From the NCBI GenBank assembly GCA_019096065.1, contig JAGUCH010000002.1, positions 2,430,501 to 2,494,500 of the forward strand: a stretch of DNA of 64,000 nt, written 5' to 3'. The stretch comes from Paracyclopina nana. Lineage: Eukaryota; Arthropoda; Copepoda; Cyclopoida; Cyclopettidae. The notes below the pieces were generated by a model, which saw only the letters and a list, made by a program, of their open reading frames with translations, did not search any database and was not told the DNA's origin. Position numbers and translations under genes: made by a program. Shown here in pieces: positions 1-12,961 of the stretch (the first letter of the stretch is position 1; every line of letters starts with the position of its first letter).

Positions 1-2020
1 TTGATATTTGGATACTGGGACAAGGATTCGGTGAAATTCTGGTACAAAGCCAAATCAATGCTATCCACTGGAGTGTTATCATCCACATTGACCAAATTGA
101 CAATGATATGAGGCTCCACTTGAGCAATCAGTTCTTGGGTAAAGTTAGCATCTCCCATTTGGCCATTTTTGCAAGAATCATAATACATCGAGGAGCCAGA
201 ATCATCAAAGCAAACTTGGTAGTTAGCATTGTATGGCACTTGCCCCACGTAGATTTCTCCATTACCATCTGTAATGTCCCATACCTCAAGGTAGTTGTTG
301 ATTTTCCAGGTTACATTCCATCCTGGCATTGGTAATTCAGTGCCTTCATCAATTAACTACAAATGTATTTATGGCATAATGTATTATTCGGGAATACATA
401 AAAATACACTTACTCGAATGGTGAGGTGAGCAAAGGGTTTAATATCCACAACGAGGGTATTATTAACGCATGGAGCAATTACAGCATTTTGAGTTTTGCT
501 TATGTAATACGACAAAGAGCCAGTGATTGCAGCTGTGGTAAATGGTAAAAGTCGACCGAAATAGAATGTATCATCGTACTGCTTCACATTCCTTGTAATG
601 TCGATTGTACCAAAATTGCCTGAGCTGTAAAGCCGAGCACTTGTACCAACTAATTCTTCGCCAGTTTCGTTACTAATCACTTGACCCAGCACGTGAACTT
701 TGTCATAGATTATCATCTCAATTTCTGCTGCTTCATGGGGTATAACAAAAGTTGTCATATTGCTCGTGCGATCAAATCCATCTGAAGCTACAATTGTGAT
801 ATCTCTGCCTCTCAAATATCTACCAATACTCAGAGGTTGAAGTGTGCTATATGCAGAGCTAAAAATTAAAACTTTCTTAAAGGAGATATTAGTTGTTTGA
901 TTAGGCAAAAGTACCCAGAAAATGAAGGGTATGAATCAATGCCATCATCATAAGAAGGGCCAGAATATTGGATGAAAATGCCATCAATGGGCTCATTAGT
1001 GCATCCATTTCTCACCAATACAGTCACTTCTTCCTGCATAAAAAATCAGCTCGTAAATTATGCAATTCATGATTTTTCAGGGGGTTTACAGCTTTTTTGC
1101 AGGCTGACCCCTGGTAAGGCCCTTCAAAACAGTAGCATTTGCCCATCAAACATTTGCCATTTCCATTGCATGAGTTCAATGTTTCTCCACAGCCTTGATC
1201 ACCTAAAATACAGGATAAATACATATTGAATACACTTGCGATTTGAGCTACAAACCATCCACTTCTTCTCTTTCATGGTAGCAAATAAAGGGAATCTTTT
1301 TGCTGTTGCTTCTTACTTTCAATTCCTTGGATTTTGGATCGTAGACAAGAGTTTGCCCATTTTTAGCTATGGTTGAGTTAAAATCAGGGAAAAGCTCTTC
1401 AAATCCGAATACTTCAGCTACTCCATTTCTAGCAAAAGATCTGAGGCTTTTCTTTACTGCTTTTGACGAATCATGGCTGAAATTGAGCAATTTTAAAGAG
1501 TTGACTCATTAATAGTAGTTGAAATTTGATAGTTTACTTACACACATTTGGACCACCATCTTCCATTGAAGAAAAAGGCATTGAGCCTCACTTGGGTGTC
1601 AGTGGCATAACCTGGGTGTTTTGAGTGTGATTTGAAATTCCTCAGGTCATTCAAAGTCATGAGGCCAGAAATGTCACAAACATGCTCAGTTTCGTCCACA
1701 TGTTTGGCATTTTTCAAAGATTTGCAAGTTTCCAATGCATCATCAAAAGATGCACCAGCATTGATTTTTCTATTATGAAAAATAGATATTTTAAGCATTA
1801 GCAAGAATGTATTATGGACATTCTTACTTGTAGCAGCCTTGGTCCCTTGACTCAAAACCCTTTGGACAAAGGCCTAAAATCAATTATGAGCAAAAAACTT
1901 GTATGCTTAAAATTCCAATTGAAATATACCCTGGTATTCTAGCTCCAATTCCTGAGCATGATAAATGAAAACGTTTGACAAAAATAAAATTAAGCCCAAA
2001 ATGGAGCCCCGGGGATCCAT
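1..2020 (-). CDS. Secreted C-type lectin / EGF-like protein (3' end beyond window)
   Basis: Eight exons read on the minus strand: 2020-1930, 1873-1828, 1769-1542, 1476-1256, 1202-1090, 1033-915, 858-414 and 356-1. Phases agree at every junction, giving 539 codons before the window edge. The start MDPRGSILGLILFLSN is a signal peptide. A C-type-lectin-like domain follows (about residues 30-190): it opens LCPKGF..RDQGCY, contains ETCKSL and RWWSKC, and ends PFICYHE. I see no EPN or WND calcium/sugar motif, so sugar binding is unproven. One six-cysteine EGF-like domain follows (about 196-235: DQGC, NSC, GKC, GKC, YC, SAC). The rest resembles beta-sandwich repeats of extracellular proteins, without a firm family. 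The protein is probably secreted or the ectodomain of a membrane protein. One intron (859-914) is only 56 nt. Exon model well supported; product name tentative. Confidence 0.72.
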
Positions 2021-4896
2021 TTTGGCTGCTAGTACTTCAAGTCGACAGTGCTAGTAGCTACTAAAATCACAAAAGCTGAAATCATGCCATAAAACTGTTG
2101 AGGATTAATCGAGGCTTTTATCTCTACATCATTTCAAAATAATCCACAAGTGTTAATTTTTTGTATTTGATCACTTTTCCAAAATCATGTAGAGTAAAGA
2201 GAACAAAAAATTAAATTGTGCTGCATTGATTTCCGCAATTTGAGGCCTGCTATTTTTTACGCCTTCTGAGCATCAGCAATTCATGAATAAATGATGCTTG
2301 AATGATATTTTGGTAACGGATTCAGTTCTCAAAATCGAAAACGTTTTGTGCTTCAAGGGAGAAACGGGCCACAGTCACTGCTGCGACCACCACACCCACC
2401 CAGAATGAGGTTAGGTTTCCTTGTTGGTCAATTTTCTTATTACCTGGCCCTCGAGCCATTTTTGTCTTTTGAGTGGGAGAAATTTGGCAGAAAAGAAGAC
2501 GCAACTCTGGGGCGGTCAACAAAACCTTTGAAAATGTCGATTCGAATCACCAACTGAACTTTGAATCAAGCAAAAAATTATACTATTCAATAGAACATAA
2601 ATTATTGAGAAAGAAAAGTTGATTTTTTGACTACTGAAGCCAGTGAATTCGGTAATTTTCATTAAAGTATCGGAACTTTTAAGTAAATCGTAACGCAACC
2701 TGAAATTTCATAGGCTCGGCTTTTCCATCAATCATTGGTTTGAGCAATGCTTTGACCCTTACAAAAAATAGCCGAAAATGAAGATTCAGGCGAGAAACCA
2801 CATTTTGCCCTGCAAATTTGTCTGAGATGGCAAAAAATAGGAATGATCGTTATGTGGTTTGCCCTCAATGCGCATAAAGCTTGCTGAAATTGTTGTAGGC
2901 TTTGTCTGATGCTTTTTAAGTGTTCTAATCGCATTCGTGTCCTTGCAAACATATTTCCTGTGTATTAAGATAGCCCTAAATGTTAGCAAGTTTTCGCTAT
3001 CTTTTATAACGCCACATAAAAAATTGAAAGGTGTGGATGACACCTTTCAATTTTATGCTTCTTTTACAGCCCGTAAACATTCTTTAAAAAAGCGTTTTTT
3101 CTGATGATTATTTGCAGCTGATGTTCATTCATGACATAGAGTGAAAAAGAACATTTAGCCATATTATTTGCGGAAAATCCTACACCTTGTTTATCGGGGA
3201 AAACCCGATTCTGAATAGGATGCTTTGTTAGGGTTGTACGCTCTTCCAGCACGCTGCGTTGATAAGATGCGCAGGTTGGCAGGCTTTAGGTGCCAAGCTA
3301 GTAGTACAGTGACTCACCTGTGTGTGTTAGTGTGTATTTTATTCTCTTTAGTTTGAGTCAAGCTGACTTGGTGTGTGCTGACTACAATCTGGTAGTCATA
3401 TCAAGTACCTTGGAAACCGTTTCGCAATTTTTGCTGCAAAAACGACGCCCGAAATTTACCTAGTTAAAGTTGGGCAAGCGGAAATTTGCGTAAGATTTTC
3501 GCAGGTTTCAGTCATAATGTGATCATTATACCAAGTGTGATATGAATATTTACGAATTAATCCTCACAAGCAAAACAACGAAGACGTCAACTACTGAATT
3601 CCTAAAGTAAGACATTTTATCTAAATTCCTAGGAAACAAAAACCACCTTGGAACACTCTTAAAATAAATTTTAAAAAATTGGTTCATTTTTAATGTTGCT
3701 TTTATTAGTTTTTCAGTGTTATGTAAACGAAACGACCACCTTGAAAAAACCACACAAAATGTATTTTTCGCCTGAAAATAACTTTGTTGTCATTTTTTCC
3801 CTTGCTACACTTCCGCTTTTCTGAGTATGTAACTGATCAAATTTAGGGTGTGTCCAAGTCCGGTAAAATTTATAGCAACAATTAGATTTGCTGCAAAGTA
3901 GTCAGTTATATCATTTTTATGCTTATTGAATGCTCGTTAGAGTCCCGTTTACTTGTCTGCATGATCTTTTCAAAATAGTTCTACTAAAGTTCAACTAGGA
4001 AGTACCAAATTACTAACTTAGTATACAGCAGGACAAAGACATATCTAGCCACACACAGTGGGAAAATGCTCCTAAAAACTCTCAACTGTATTTATCTACT
4101 TTTTTCATGCCTCCAGGTCATGAAAATAGTAATTATTTTACCAGCCAGAGATCCACAAAGACTTGTTTGTCTGACAAATGCATTAATTAAAACTTTGGAC
4201 TTTGAATTGAGTCAGCAAAGTTGAGAGGAAAAGGGGTGTGAACAATGGCCAAGTTTTTGTGAAAGAAGAGTGACAAAAAAAAAATATTTTGTTGTTGCAT
4301 GTAAGCTACATGTAGTGGAATAGAGTATGACAAGTTAATAAAAAGTTACTATTTTCCAACAAGTGAATTTTGACTGAGCTAATTTGGGTTGGTTGGTGGT
4401 GGAACTTTTTCTTTTAAGCCACCCACGCTCAAATTGAAGTTGCTCAAAAGAAACTGATTTACAATTCTTGTATTGTCCAATAGAAAAAAAAGTGTAGCCA
4501 TATGTTGCCATTTGTGCCTAGAAGCAATAAAAATTGAAATTCATATGAATTTTTTTTGCCATGCCTGCATGACAGAATTCAGAACGCTAGTTATTTATCA
4601 AATATCAACTATACAGTCAGCTTTTTAAATGGAGTGAAATCGAAGGAACCAGTCCACAATTCCTTGGCATTTTAAGGATATTAACTAGAATATTATAAGA
4701 GAATGTGGTTTTCGAGGTGAAGTTCAAGTTTCTATAGTTACTGAACACTCACAGCTTTTTTCAGTACATGGGTTGAAATGCGTTGGAGTTGACCTACTAG
4801 CTGTTGTTGAGTAGCAAAAAGAAAAACAAGTTTTCTCTTTCTTTTCAATGAGCATCATCATCAATTGATACTTTCATGTCATATGTTACATTTCAG
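2021..4896. other. Intergenic region between divergent genes
   Basis: This AT-rich stretch separates the minus-strand lectin-like gene from the plus-strand reductase gene, and it should hold both promoters and 5' UTRs. I see no conserved coding exon. The open frames in it are short, low in complexity and lack splice-site support. The only clear structure is a perfect hairpin at 3020-3054. A strong splice acceptor at 4896 suggests that the reductase 5' UTR contains an intron or receives a spliced leader. Confidence 0.6.
3020..3054. repeat. Perfect 15-bp-arm hairpin
   Basis: The arm AAAATTGAAAGGTGT at 3020-3034 is followed by a 5-nt loop (GGATG) and its exact complement at 3040-3054. The arms do not extend further. 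It could be a transposon footprint or a structured RNA or DNA element. No neighbouring feature explains it. Confidence 0.8.
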
Positions 4897-4919
4897 GTCT
4901 TAAATAACGATAAAGCAAG

Positions 4920-7900
4920 ATGTGGTTCCCGCAATTTCTGGTTTTGTGTCTTTTGCACATTCACTCCAGTCATGCTTACTCAATGGGAGCCCCGGACCAA
5001 GCATGCAACCGAATGACACCTGGTAAGGCTTAAAACTGATGTTTTTGATAGATTCAGGCTTGGTACTTCATTTCTTGGCATTTAAAGAATCTTTTGGAAT
5101 TGACCTTTTCATGCATCCTAACTTCTCAACCTTAGCATTTCAAACAATAAGTTCTGTGAACTTGAGAGTGTTTTGCTCATTTTGCATTTGTTTACATTTG
5201 AGCTAGCACGCCCATGCCAGTCACGACCCGGCGCGCCTAATTGTAAAGCAGCTCCAAAAGCTTTATATTAGACGAAAAAAAAGAAAAACACAATTTTTCT
5301 AAATTGAAGTTTTTCTAAAATATTCTGCTGTAATAAACAAAAAGTCCCTTGTGGGGAATTTGACGATGGCTTGGCAATTATAGACTTATTTCTCTTGGCG
5401 TAATAATTAATAATTGAAGGCAATGTGATCTTTGACAACTATTTACTTACTTATCTACTTTTTGGGATTTGATTGAGAATTCTTGAGGATCTAGTCAATA
5501 AGCATTGGTCATGACAGATGCTGATCAATCAGAACATATGTTGCACACACATGAAAAGTCACATGAAATATAAGAACGCTCATTTCATGTCCAGGATAAA
5601 AGGAAAAAAACTTGTCAAGCCTTTAGACGTCATTGCAAACGTCATGATTTACATAGACTAATAAGATTGTGAAACCTGATACAGGAAACAGGGGGAATCC
5701 TTCAAGAGCAAGTAAACCAAATATTTTATAGCGGTTAATTGCAATGTGCAATCAAGATCAAAGCAATTCTCCAGTTTGAAGATCATTGTGAAAATTGCCT
5801 AATTGTCTCAAACTCTTTCAGGCCATGGCTTTGATCCTCAAAACAATGATGACACAGATCCTGCCAATGCTCCAGTTCAACTGATCCTGGATCCACCAGA
5901 GGGCTCAGCTATAGCTCCAGGACAAACTGTCTCATTGACCTTGTCTGTGACAGGACCAACCAAATACTTCAAGGGTTTCATCATCCAGGCAAGGAATGGG
6001 GATGACAAAGATACTCAAATTGGCAGTTTCTCCTTCATTGGTGAAGAAGTCAGCCACATGACTTGTGGCAAAGGAATCCACAACTCAATCACTCACAGGA
6101 GTCCAAATGACAAAGCTGAAATCAAGGCTGAGTGGAAAGCCCCTGACAACTTTGAGGGCACTGTTTTCTTCAAATACTCTCTGGTGTTGGAGTATGATCA
6201 GTACTACACCAATTATGAGCTTAAGCCCATGAGAGTGACCAGGTCAGCTACTGAAGAAACTATTCCTGAGGGAAATGATAAGCTGGCAGGCTCCACAGTG
6301 ATTTTCCCAGATGATCCTTCATTGGAAGAAAGGCAAGATTCAGTGGACTTCACTGAAGAAACTGAACCTCCTCAAAGCTCAACCACAGCAAAATCCACAA
6401 CAACAACCCAAACAACAACAACCACAAGAAAAAGTACAACCACCACTACACCTGCAGCACCTACAGGTGTGGCCCTTGAGCACCCAATTTTTGAAGGGTG
6501 TGGAGATTCCAAGGCTTGTTTTGGAATCCCTAAGGGATGCTTAACCAGTGGAAACTGCAAGGCTATTGTCTCTTATGAGCTGTCAGGGGATGAGATGCTC
6601 TTTAAAATGACTGGAAGAAGTGATGGATACTTGGCAGTTGGGCTGTCACCAGACAATGACAAGATGGGTGATGATTTGACCACAGCTTGCTACTATGATG
6701 AGAACAGTGGCCAAGTAAAAAATCTACAAGAGCCTTATTCAAATACAGTCAGAAAATTGTCTTTGTTTTCAGGTTGGAGTTCAGACTGGCTACAACGTTG
6801 GCTATTCCAACACTCCACTGAGGCCTCCAATGTTTGCCATTAACCATTTTTCTGGTAGCTTTGATGATGGCTTCATCAATTGTGAATTCAAACGTCCTTC
6901 AGAGTTTGTGATTGATGACAATAAGGTGCCAGCAAATACTAACACTTTCAGCCTGCTCAAAGATAAATATGTCATTTTGCTGGCTGAAGGCTCCTTCAGA
7001 AGTGGAAGAATGTTGAAGCATAGAGTTAAAGATGCCACCAGTGAGCCCCTGGTAATTTTAAATATATTTTCTGAAAATCAAATAATATTCAATATATTTT
7101 TAGCCTTTGGGAGTTGCTGCCAATCTACAAGGAAAGTCCAACCTCTACTTAAGGCTTCATGGAGCTTTTATGCTTGGAGCTTGGATTGGCTCAGCTTCTT
7201 TGGGCATTTTGATTGCTAGGTACTTCAAATCTACCTGGACTGGAGCTCAATGTTGTAAAAAAGACATGTGGTTTGTGGCCCACAGGTATTGAGCAAATAT
7301 TGAATTTTTATTCGGGCTGAAATAGACAACAGATATCATGTTTCAGAACTTTGATGGTACTTACCTGGTGCCTGAATATGGCAGGATTTTTGCTGATTTT
7401 CGCAGAACTGGGCTGGCAGTGGACAGCAGTGCCAATCAATGAGAACCCACATGCAGTTTTGGGCTGTGTGACCACAGGCCTCTGCTTCATTCAGCCATTT
7501 ATGGCCATGCTCAGACCACATCCAGGAACATCAAGGTACACATTGACATTTTTTGGAAAAAAACACTATGCTATTCTTCTCAGAATTTCAGAACATTTGC
7601 ACCTTAGATTCCTCTCAAAGACAATTTTTAAAATTATTTTTGAATGATATTTCTTACTTTCAAAAAATTGGCTAAGAATTTTTATATAATTTAGGCTTAC
7701 AAAGATAATTTTGCTAGAAGGTTGCGTGGGAAAAGTTATTCAAAAGTTCCGCTTGAAATATATGGGCTTAAAATAAGCATAATATGTAAAAAAAATCAGA
7801 ATTTAAATTCCTTGGAATTGAAATACTGCATTCACTAAAAGGTTGCGTGATGACAAATTCAAAAGTTCCGCTTAAAAGAACCTGATTTTTTGCTTGCAGG

Positions 7901-8356
7901 CGCCCAATTTTCAACTGGATTCACTGGTTTGTGGGCAACTCAGCCCAAATTGTGGGCATTGTAGCCATTTTCTTTGCCGTGGATTTGGACAAAGCAGAAC
8001 TGCCAAAGGAAACTGATTACCTACTTATTGCCTTTGTGGCTTTCCACGCATTAATTCACCTCATCATGTCTTGCGTCATGTGCAGAAGTGAGACAAGGGC
8101 CAAATACGCAACTCAGCCCAAGAATGGGTACGCAATGCGTCAAATGGGGGGCCATCGCAGCAACCCCTACCCCGAATATGAAGAACTCAAACGGGATTCG
8201 CCAGGAGCTGGATTAAGGAAATTTTTCCTGGCTGTCTACATAATTGTTGGTAGCCTTGTCACGGCTGCCTTGATTGCTCTGGTCGTTTTGGCACCCACCA
8301 GAGCCGCTCTATATGAAGCGGGCATTTTGCCGGAAAAACCAGTGCAGTTTAACTAA
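4920..8356 (+). CDS. FRRS1: Ferric-chelate reductase 1-like (reeler-DOMON-cytochrome b561)
   Basis: Six exons, 4920-5022, 5822-6714, 6773-7051, 7104-7285, 7347-7535 and 7900-8356, join in frame to 700 aa. A signal peptide (about 1-20) leads into a reeler domain (YSMGAPDQACNRMTPGHG, to about residue 160). A Thr-rich, probably O-glycosylated linker follows (about 195-225), then a DOMON domain (about 230-370). The cytochrome b561 core has its four haem-ligand histidines at H444, H485, H521 and H557, with the 41/36/36 spacing of the family. A final transmembrane helix lies near residues 660-685. Family members are membrane haem proteins that move electrons across a bilayer to reduce ferric iron or a similar acceptor, probably using ascorbate. 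Here the large N-terminal part would face outside or the lumen. The start was chosen because it gives a signal peptide 24 nt after an acceptor at 4896, which points to a 5' UTR intron. Confidence 0.9.
7718..7873. repeat. Pair of direct repeats in intron 5 of the reductase gene
   Basis: Units at 7718-7754 and 7839-7873 share AAGGTTGCGTG and, after a short variable gap, TTCAAAAGTTCCGCTT. The period is about 120 bp. The AAGGTTGCGTG motif recurs near 19012, so this is probably part of a dispersed repeat family rather than a local accident. Confidence 0.6.
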
Positions 8357-8484
8357 TTACAAATTGTAAATAATCTGTCACAAGTGGATGCGGAGGAATT
8401 TTGGTGGGAATAATTATAGATCTGAAAAATGAAGATGATATTCTATTTTGAGAACTGAATTGCTTTTGAATTTGCCAGTCAAGA

Positions 8485-8490
8485 AATAAA
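8485..8490 (+). terminator. Polyadenylation signal of the reductase gene
   Basis: A canonical AATAAA lies about 130 nt after the stop codon at 8354-8356. The sequence downstream is T/G-rich, as expected for 3' end formation. Confidence 0.65.
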
Positions 8491-8716
8491 AAATACTTTG
8501 AAACAGAATTTGATGAGTAGAGGTTTTTTGTGAGTGTCAGCTCAGCAGAAATAGAGAATTGTCTAGACTCCAGCTTAATTCGATGATCTAATTTTCACAA
8601 GTAAGCTTGCATCTTTATCAACTGTAAAAACGCTAAAAAAGAGCCCCAAATACAAGCTGACCCTCAAAATGATATTCAAGAAGTGTTCCTAAAAAATCTT
8701 CATGTACAGCTCATTA

Positions 8717-9950
8717 CCCCACCGGAATTGTTAAGTACAGTCACATTTGTGTCACAGAACAGAAGGTTCCCGAAAGCAAAAATGTGATGTTACTGTTTAC
8801 ATTAGGTTCATGTGACGCTTACATTTCAAAAGCCTTCTATGACATAGAAGGGTAAACAACTGTTAAGACGTTATGTTACTGTACTCTTAAACAACTGTTA
8901 AAATTAGTACTGTTATTTGTCTGTTCTCATGGTTATTTCAGGGTACAGTCCGGCCAAAAATTTCTGGCTGATCCGATCTGTGATGTAGATGTGATACAAA
9001 TTGTAACCAAAGTGTTAAACAACCATGCAAGCATAACTTAAAGAATTAAGAGCAACAGTCATTTCACATTTCAAAATTAGGAATTGTGACCTCAAGCTTG
9101 AATGAGTCAAGGGATATTCCTTATAAATATTGGCCTAACAGTACAAATGTACTATCCTGAACTCATCTTCAGTCTTAATCTAAAATATCTACAATGTCAA
9201 TGACATCACTTGTTATGATATAGTTCATATTAAACTTGGCCTGTTTATTTTAAGAATAATAATCAAATAATGAGCTTCCATCAATTTTGGCAACCAATAA
9301 GCCTATTGAACATTTTTTGTGTTTACTTGTTTTTTGTAATAAAAGATAAATTGATAGCATTAGAACAGTTGAGGAATTGGCTTCATAGGATACTCTCAAT
9401 TGAGTTTTCCAATTAAAAGTACATGTGAATGGATTTGTGTAATATGTTTCAATCAAAGATGTAATGCTAAGATGACAGAGCCATCTCTGAACATTTTTAG
9501 TAACTGAAAAACTACTAAAATTATTGTTTTTTGCATGGTAGTTTCATGACTTGAAAAAAAGTTATTTCATAGATTCAAAATGAATAAATTTCATGGTTAT
9601 TTAATACATCAGTCACAAATCAAATCATGGTTGTTTAACATTTTCCTTGCAACGTCATCATTTTCCAGCTTCTTTGCTCCATAGCAGTTTCAGAGAACAA
9701 AAAAATTGATATATGCACAGTTGTGTCACAGTTGCTTGTCACATTTCTGAAACAATAAGAAATTGACAAATTGTGCTCTTAATGTACACAGTTAGTTCAA
9801 AGATCAAAATTTCTATTCTATGTACAGAACGATTTCACAGATCTGTCACATTTCTATAACAACCCTTGCCTAAATGTGTACATTTCAAAATTTCCACAGT
9901 TGCATCACAGTTCAATTTGAACTATGTACAGTTCGAAGATTCCGGTGGGG
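8717..9950. mobile_element. Non-autonomous inverted-repeat element (TA target duplication)
   Basis: The left end CCCCACCGGAAT (8717-8728) is matched by its exact complement ATTCCGGTGGGG (9939-9950). Both ends are flanked by TA (8715-8716 and 9951-9952). Inside the termini both ends continue into related sequence rich in GTACAGT, GTCACA and TTGTGTCACAG motifs. There is no open frame of transposase length, so it would be mobilised in trans. The TA duplication suggests a Tc1/mariner-type source, but a transposase was not identified. Size is 1234 bp. Confidence 0.6.
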
Positions 9951-11484
9951 TAAACTATTTTCTAGACTTATGACTCCTGAAAAAAATTACTTAACGATAT
10001 GGACTTAGAAGATAACACGAAAAGCTATCAATTACCAAACCTAATTTTCAAGTAATCAATAAGTGGGCTTACAATGTAATGACAAAAAAAGCTGGAAGGT
10101 AATCTGCTAATCCTTGCTTTGCATGTTGCATTAGTTGCTTAAGAAAGTAGGCCTAAATGTCAGCCATAAAATCATAATTTATGTCAACAGCGTGTGGGTC
10201 AGGCATCAGCGGACTGTGACTTGATTCAGGTGGAAAAAATACAGTCCATTGTTCCTTAAAGAGTAATTGTGCCAAATCACGACTTTCTATCATAGTTCAT
10301 CACAATATGCAAAAACTACAACTAAGTGATCCATCATGAATGAAATAGGAGACAACAGCTGATGCTACTTAAGCATAAAAAAGTCATTTAAAAATAGATA
10401 ATCTCAATCCTGATTGACTGGAAAGTCCCAACTCACAAAAGTGCACAAAACCACAAGGCAAATCGCGTACAGTTCTACCAAGGTAAAGGGAAAATCACTT
10501 CTCATAAAAACAACATGAGAAGGTTATTCTGGCTGTTGCTGCACTACACTTTGTTCAATCTTGCAGAAATATTTTTTGTTGATCAACTGTGTCATGGTCA
10601 ATTCAATTTAGCTCTGGTAGAGGAAAATTTCACTTGAGAAAAGGGAGCCTAGTTTCCTTATAATTTATAGCACCTTAAAATGATCTGGCAAAAATAAGAG
10701 CAAAGCTCTCACTCTGACTTATTCCACCAAATAGGGAAAGAAATCTAAGTTTTTGAATCATTTGCCATTCCAACAGTGCAACCAAGCGAGGCATTTTTTC
10801 ATCAACTTTTCTTGGTACCTTTAATTGACCAAATATAGCTGGCATTTATGTACTATGTACTGAGCCCATGAATTCCTGCCATTTGAATATACAGAATAAC
10901 CCACTCATTTGTACGCAAAATACAGGACGCGTCACTGGTATTTCAATGTCCTGAATCATGGTATAAATATAGATTATTAGAGTGTATATTTTATCATTAA
11001 AATGTATATGGAAAAAGCCAACTTTTTTTAAGACAGAAAACTTAAAAATTACTATAATTCAAAAATTAGTACTTGAGCACGTCATAACCTTCAATCAATG
11101 AAAGTTAGTACTGAACTTTGATGCTACATTAATGCAAAACTATTCAAAAAATCAAAACTTGTCACTGAAAATGCACCTAGGACCACTATTACTAAATTGA
11201 TTTTCATTCAAGTCACTTTAGAGCATTTTAAAAAATGGCGGGAAATTCTAAGGTTGTAAGGTCATCTGATAAGGTGACCAACAGCTATGGCTTTGTAATG
11301 TGTGACTTTAATCTGATGGTTACCATCAGAAAAGCTCGCAACGCGTAAGCTACGTGCACGGTGGGCTATAGAAGTGTTATTCGCAGCAGCGCGCACCTCT
11401 ACTTTGTACGTATAGTATGTAGTAGCTGTAGTTTTTACCAAATATTGTGAACAGTTGTTCGTTCGCTTTGCTGGATGCGTGATA
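9951..11484. other. Intergenic region, no gene seen
   Basis: AT-rich sequence with many stops in all frames and no exon with acceptable splice sites and coding character. From about 11320 onward the sequence becomes richer in CG (ACGCGTAAGCTACGTGCACG, GCGCGCAC), which probably marks the promoter region of the next transcription unit. Confidence 0.5.
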
Positions 11485-11633
11485 TTATTTCAGTGCAGTG
11501 CAACAATTTGAACAGCTGAAAACTTGTCTGCTACACATATACATTTAGAAGAAGACACCTTTGACACAACAGCCTTAGAAGCGACTACGACCTTCAGTGG
11601 CCTTCAAACTTTATGTAGCCTTGTCAAACAAAG
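11485..11633 (+). promoter_or_regulatory. Candidate promoter and non-coding first exon
   Basis: An initiator-like TCAGT lies at 11490-11494. A strong donor, CAAAG followed by GTAAGC, lies at 11633/11634. No sustained frame begins in between, so this looks like a 5' UTR exon. The next plausible plus-strand coding exon is at 18834, which would put the Harbinger transposon (12743-16497) inside the first intron. The link to that gene is inference. Confidence 0.4.
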
Positions 11634-12742
11634 GTAAGCACACTTTTGCACAGAAATGATAAATGCCCTCAAAAAAAGATGTACACTGTATGTGATTTTT
11701 TTCAATTACTGCCATATTCACTTGCGAAATGGAGTGGGTCCACACAGACTGAAAATTGCACATTTGCATGGCTCAACCCAGAGCTTCTGTCACGAATGTA
11801 CATATTGCAAAGCATGCCCTTTGGTCATTTGCCAGTTATAGTACTTTATACCATGCTCCAGCTTACTGCAGTGTTAAACAGTTGGGAAAAATTACCTGAA
11901 GAGCTTTTTATTGGTGAAAAATCCTGTTACCTCCTGCTGCAATTGCCACTTTGTTGTTCGCCAAAAGGGGAAATTTAGCCATGTCATTGGTGATAGAAAA
12001 AAGCTTTTGCTATTCATTCAATCTGAAAAGATAAAAGGCTGTGTACAGTTAAAGGCTCAAATGAATTAAGCAGATGATGATGATTCTGATTAGTAGGCAA
12101 ATTTGTCTTCAGAGGCGCCAGAAAGTCTAGACGCCTAGCAACGGTTTTCTATTTGTGTCGCCATAAACAAATTCCCAACTAGATAGCTATAAGGAAACTA
12201 AGCTAGAATTAATCGACATTTTCAGCACCAGCTGATGCTACACCAGGGCTTTGGCACGATTCTAAAATGGACACATTTTTGCAAAAAAGGCAATTTGTTA
12301 AAAATGATGAATTTTGAACCACTCTGTGATGCCAAAGCCAAATGGTTTTTGTCGTTGCGGTTCTCTAGCAGAATCATCTCGTAAAAACCAGGAATTCTGA
12401 TCAGTGCACTGATATAATCCAAACTTTTTGTCATTTACGACACACTTGACAGCTTAATTTAACAACATGATCTATATTTTCTTATCATGCTTCATAAATA
12501 TTACCTTCACTTGAAAAACCATGCCATAAAAGATGTGAGCCAAATGAAGGGCCAATAAATAAAAATTCCAAGAAGTGTAGACCCAAGTATTAATAGTAAT
12601 GATATGACATGATTAAATTAAGCTGTCAAGAATAAGGTTTTTATGGCAGTAGCTAAAAAAAGAACCCCTCAGCGTGGGAGAATTTTCTTTCTGGTCAAGC
12701 TCACTTGATACTTGATAAGCTACATGAATGTGCAACAGTTAT
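11634..12742. other. Presumed intron sequence
   Basis: This stretch follows the donor at 11633. A 110-codon frame (11646-11978) begins just inside it but has no recognisable domain and overlaps another frame. I treat it as chance. Nothing else is supported here. Confidence 0.4.
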
Positions 12743-12961
12743 AGGGCGTTCTCATATTAATGCTTTAGGCTACCGAATTCGGTAGGCAGGCGAGGAAATT
12801 AGCCGGCTACCTAAGGTAGGCAGGCATTTTAGGCTAGTTAACCATTTTTCGGTAGGCAACTTAAATTATGTCTAGTTAACCACCTTGCCGACCAGTTAGG
12901 CAGCTTAAGCAACTGAGCTTTGCTCAATTTAGCAGTAGCCATTCCTAGATGTGTTTTCAAT

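Noticed and set aside
6372..6560. Minus-strand frame rich in Val opposite the Thr-rich linker
   Set aside because: It is the antisense of ACA/ACC threonine codons in the reductase gene.
11646..11978. 110-codon frame as a small gene
   Set aside because: It starts just after a strong donor, overlaps another frame, has no domain and no splice or promoter support.
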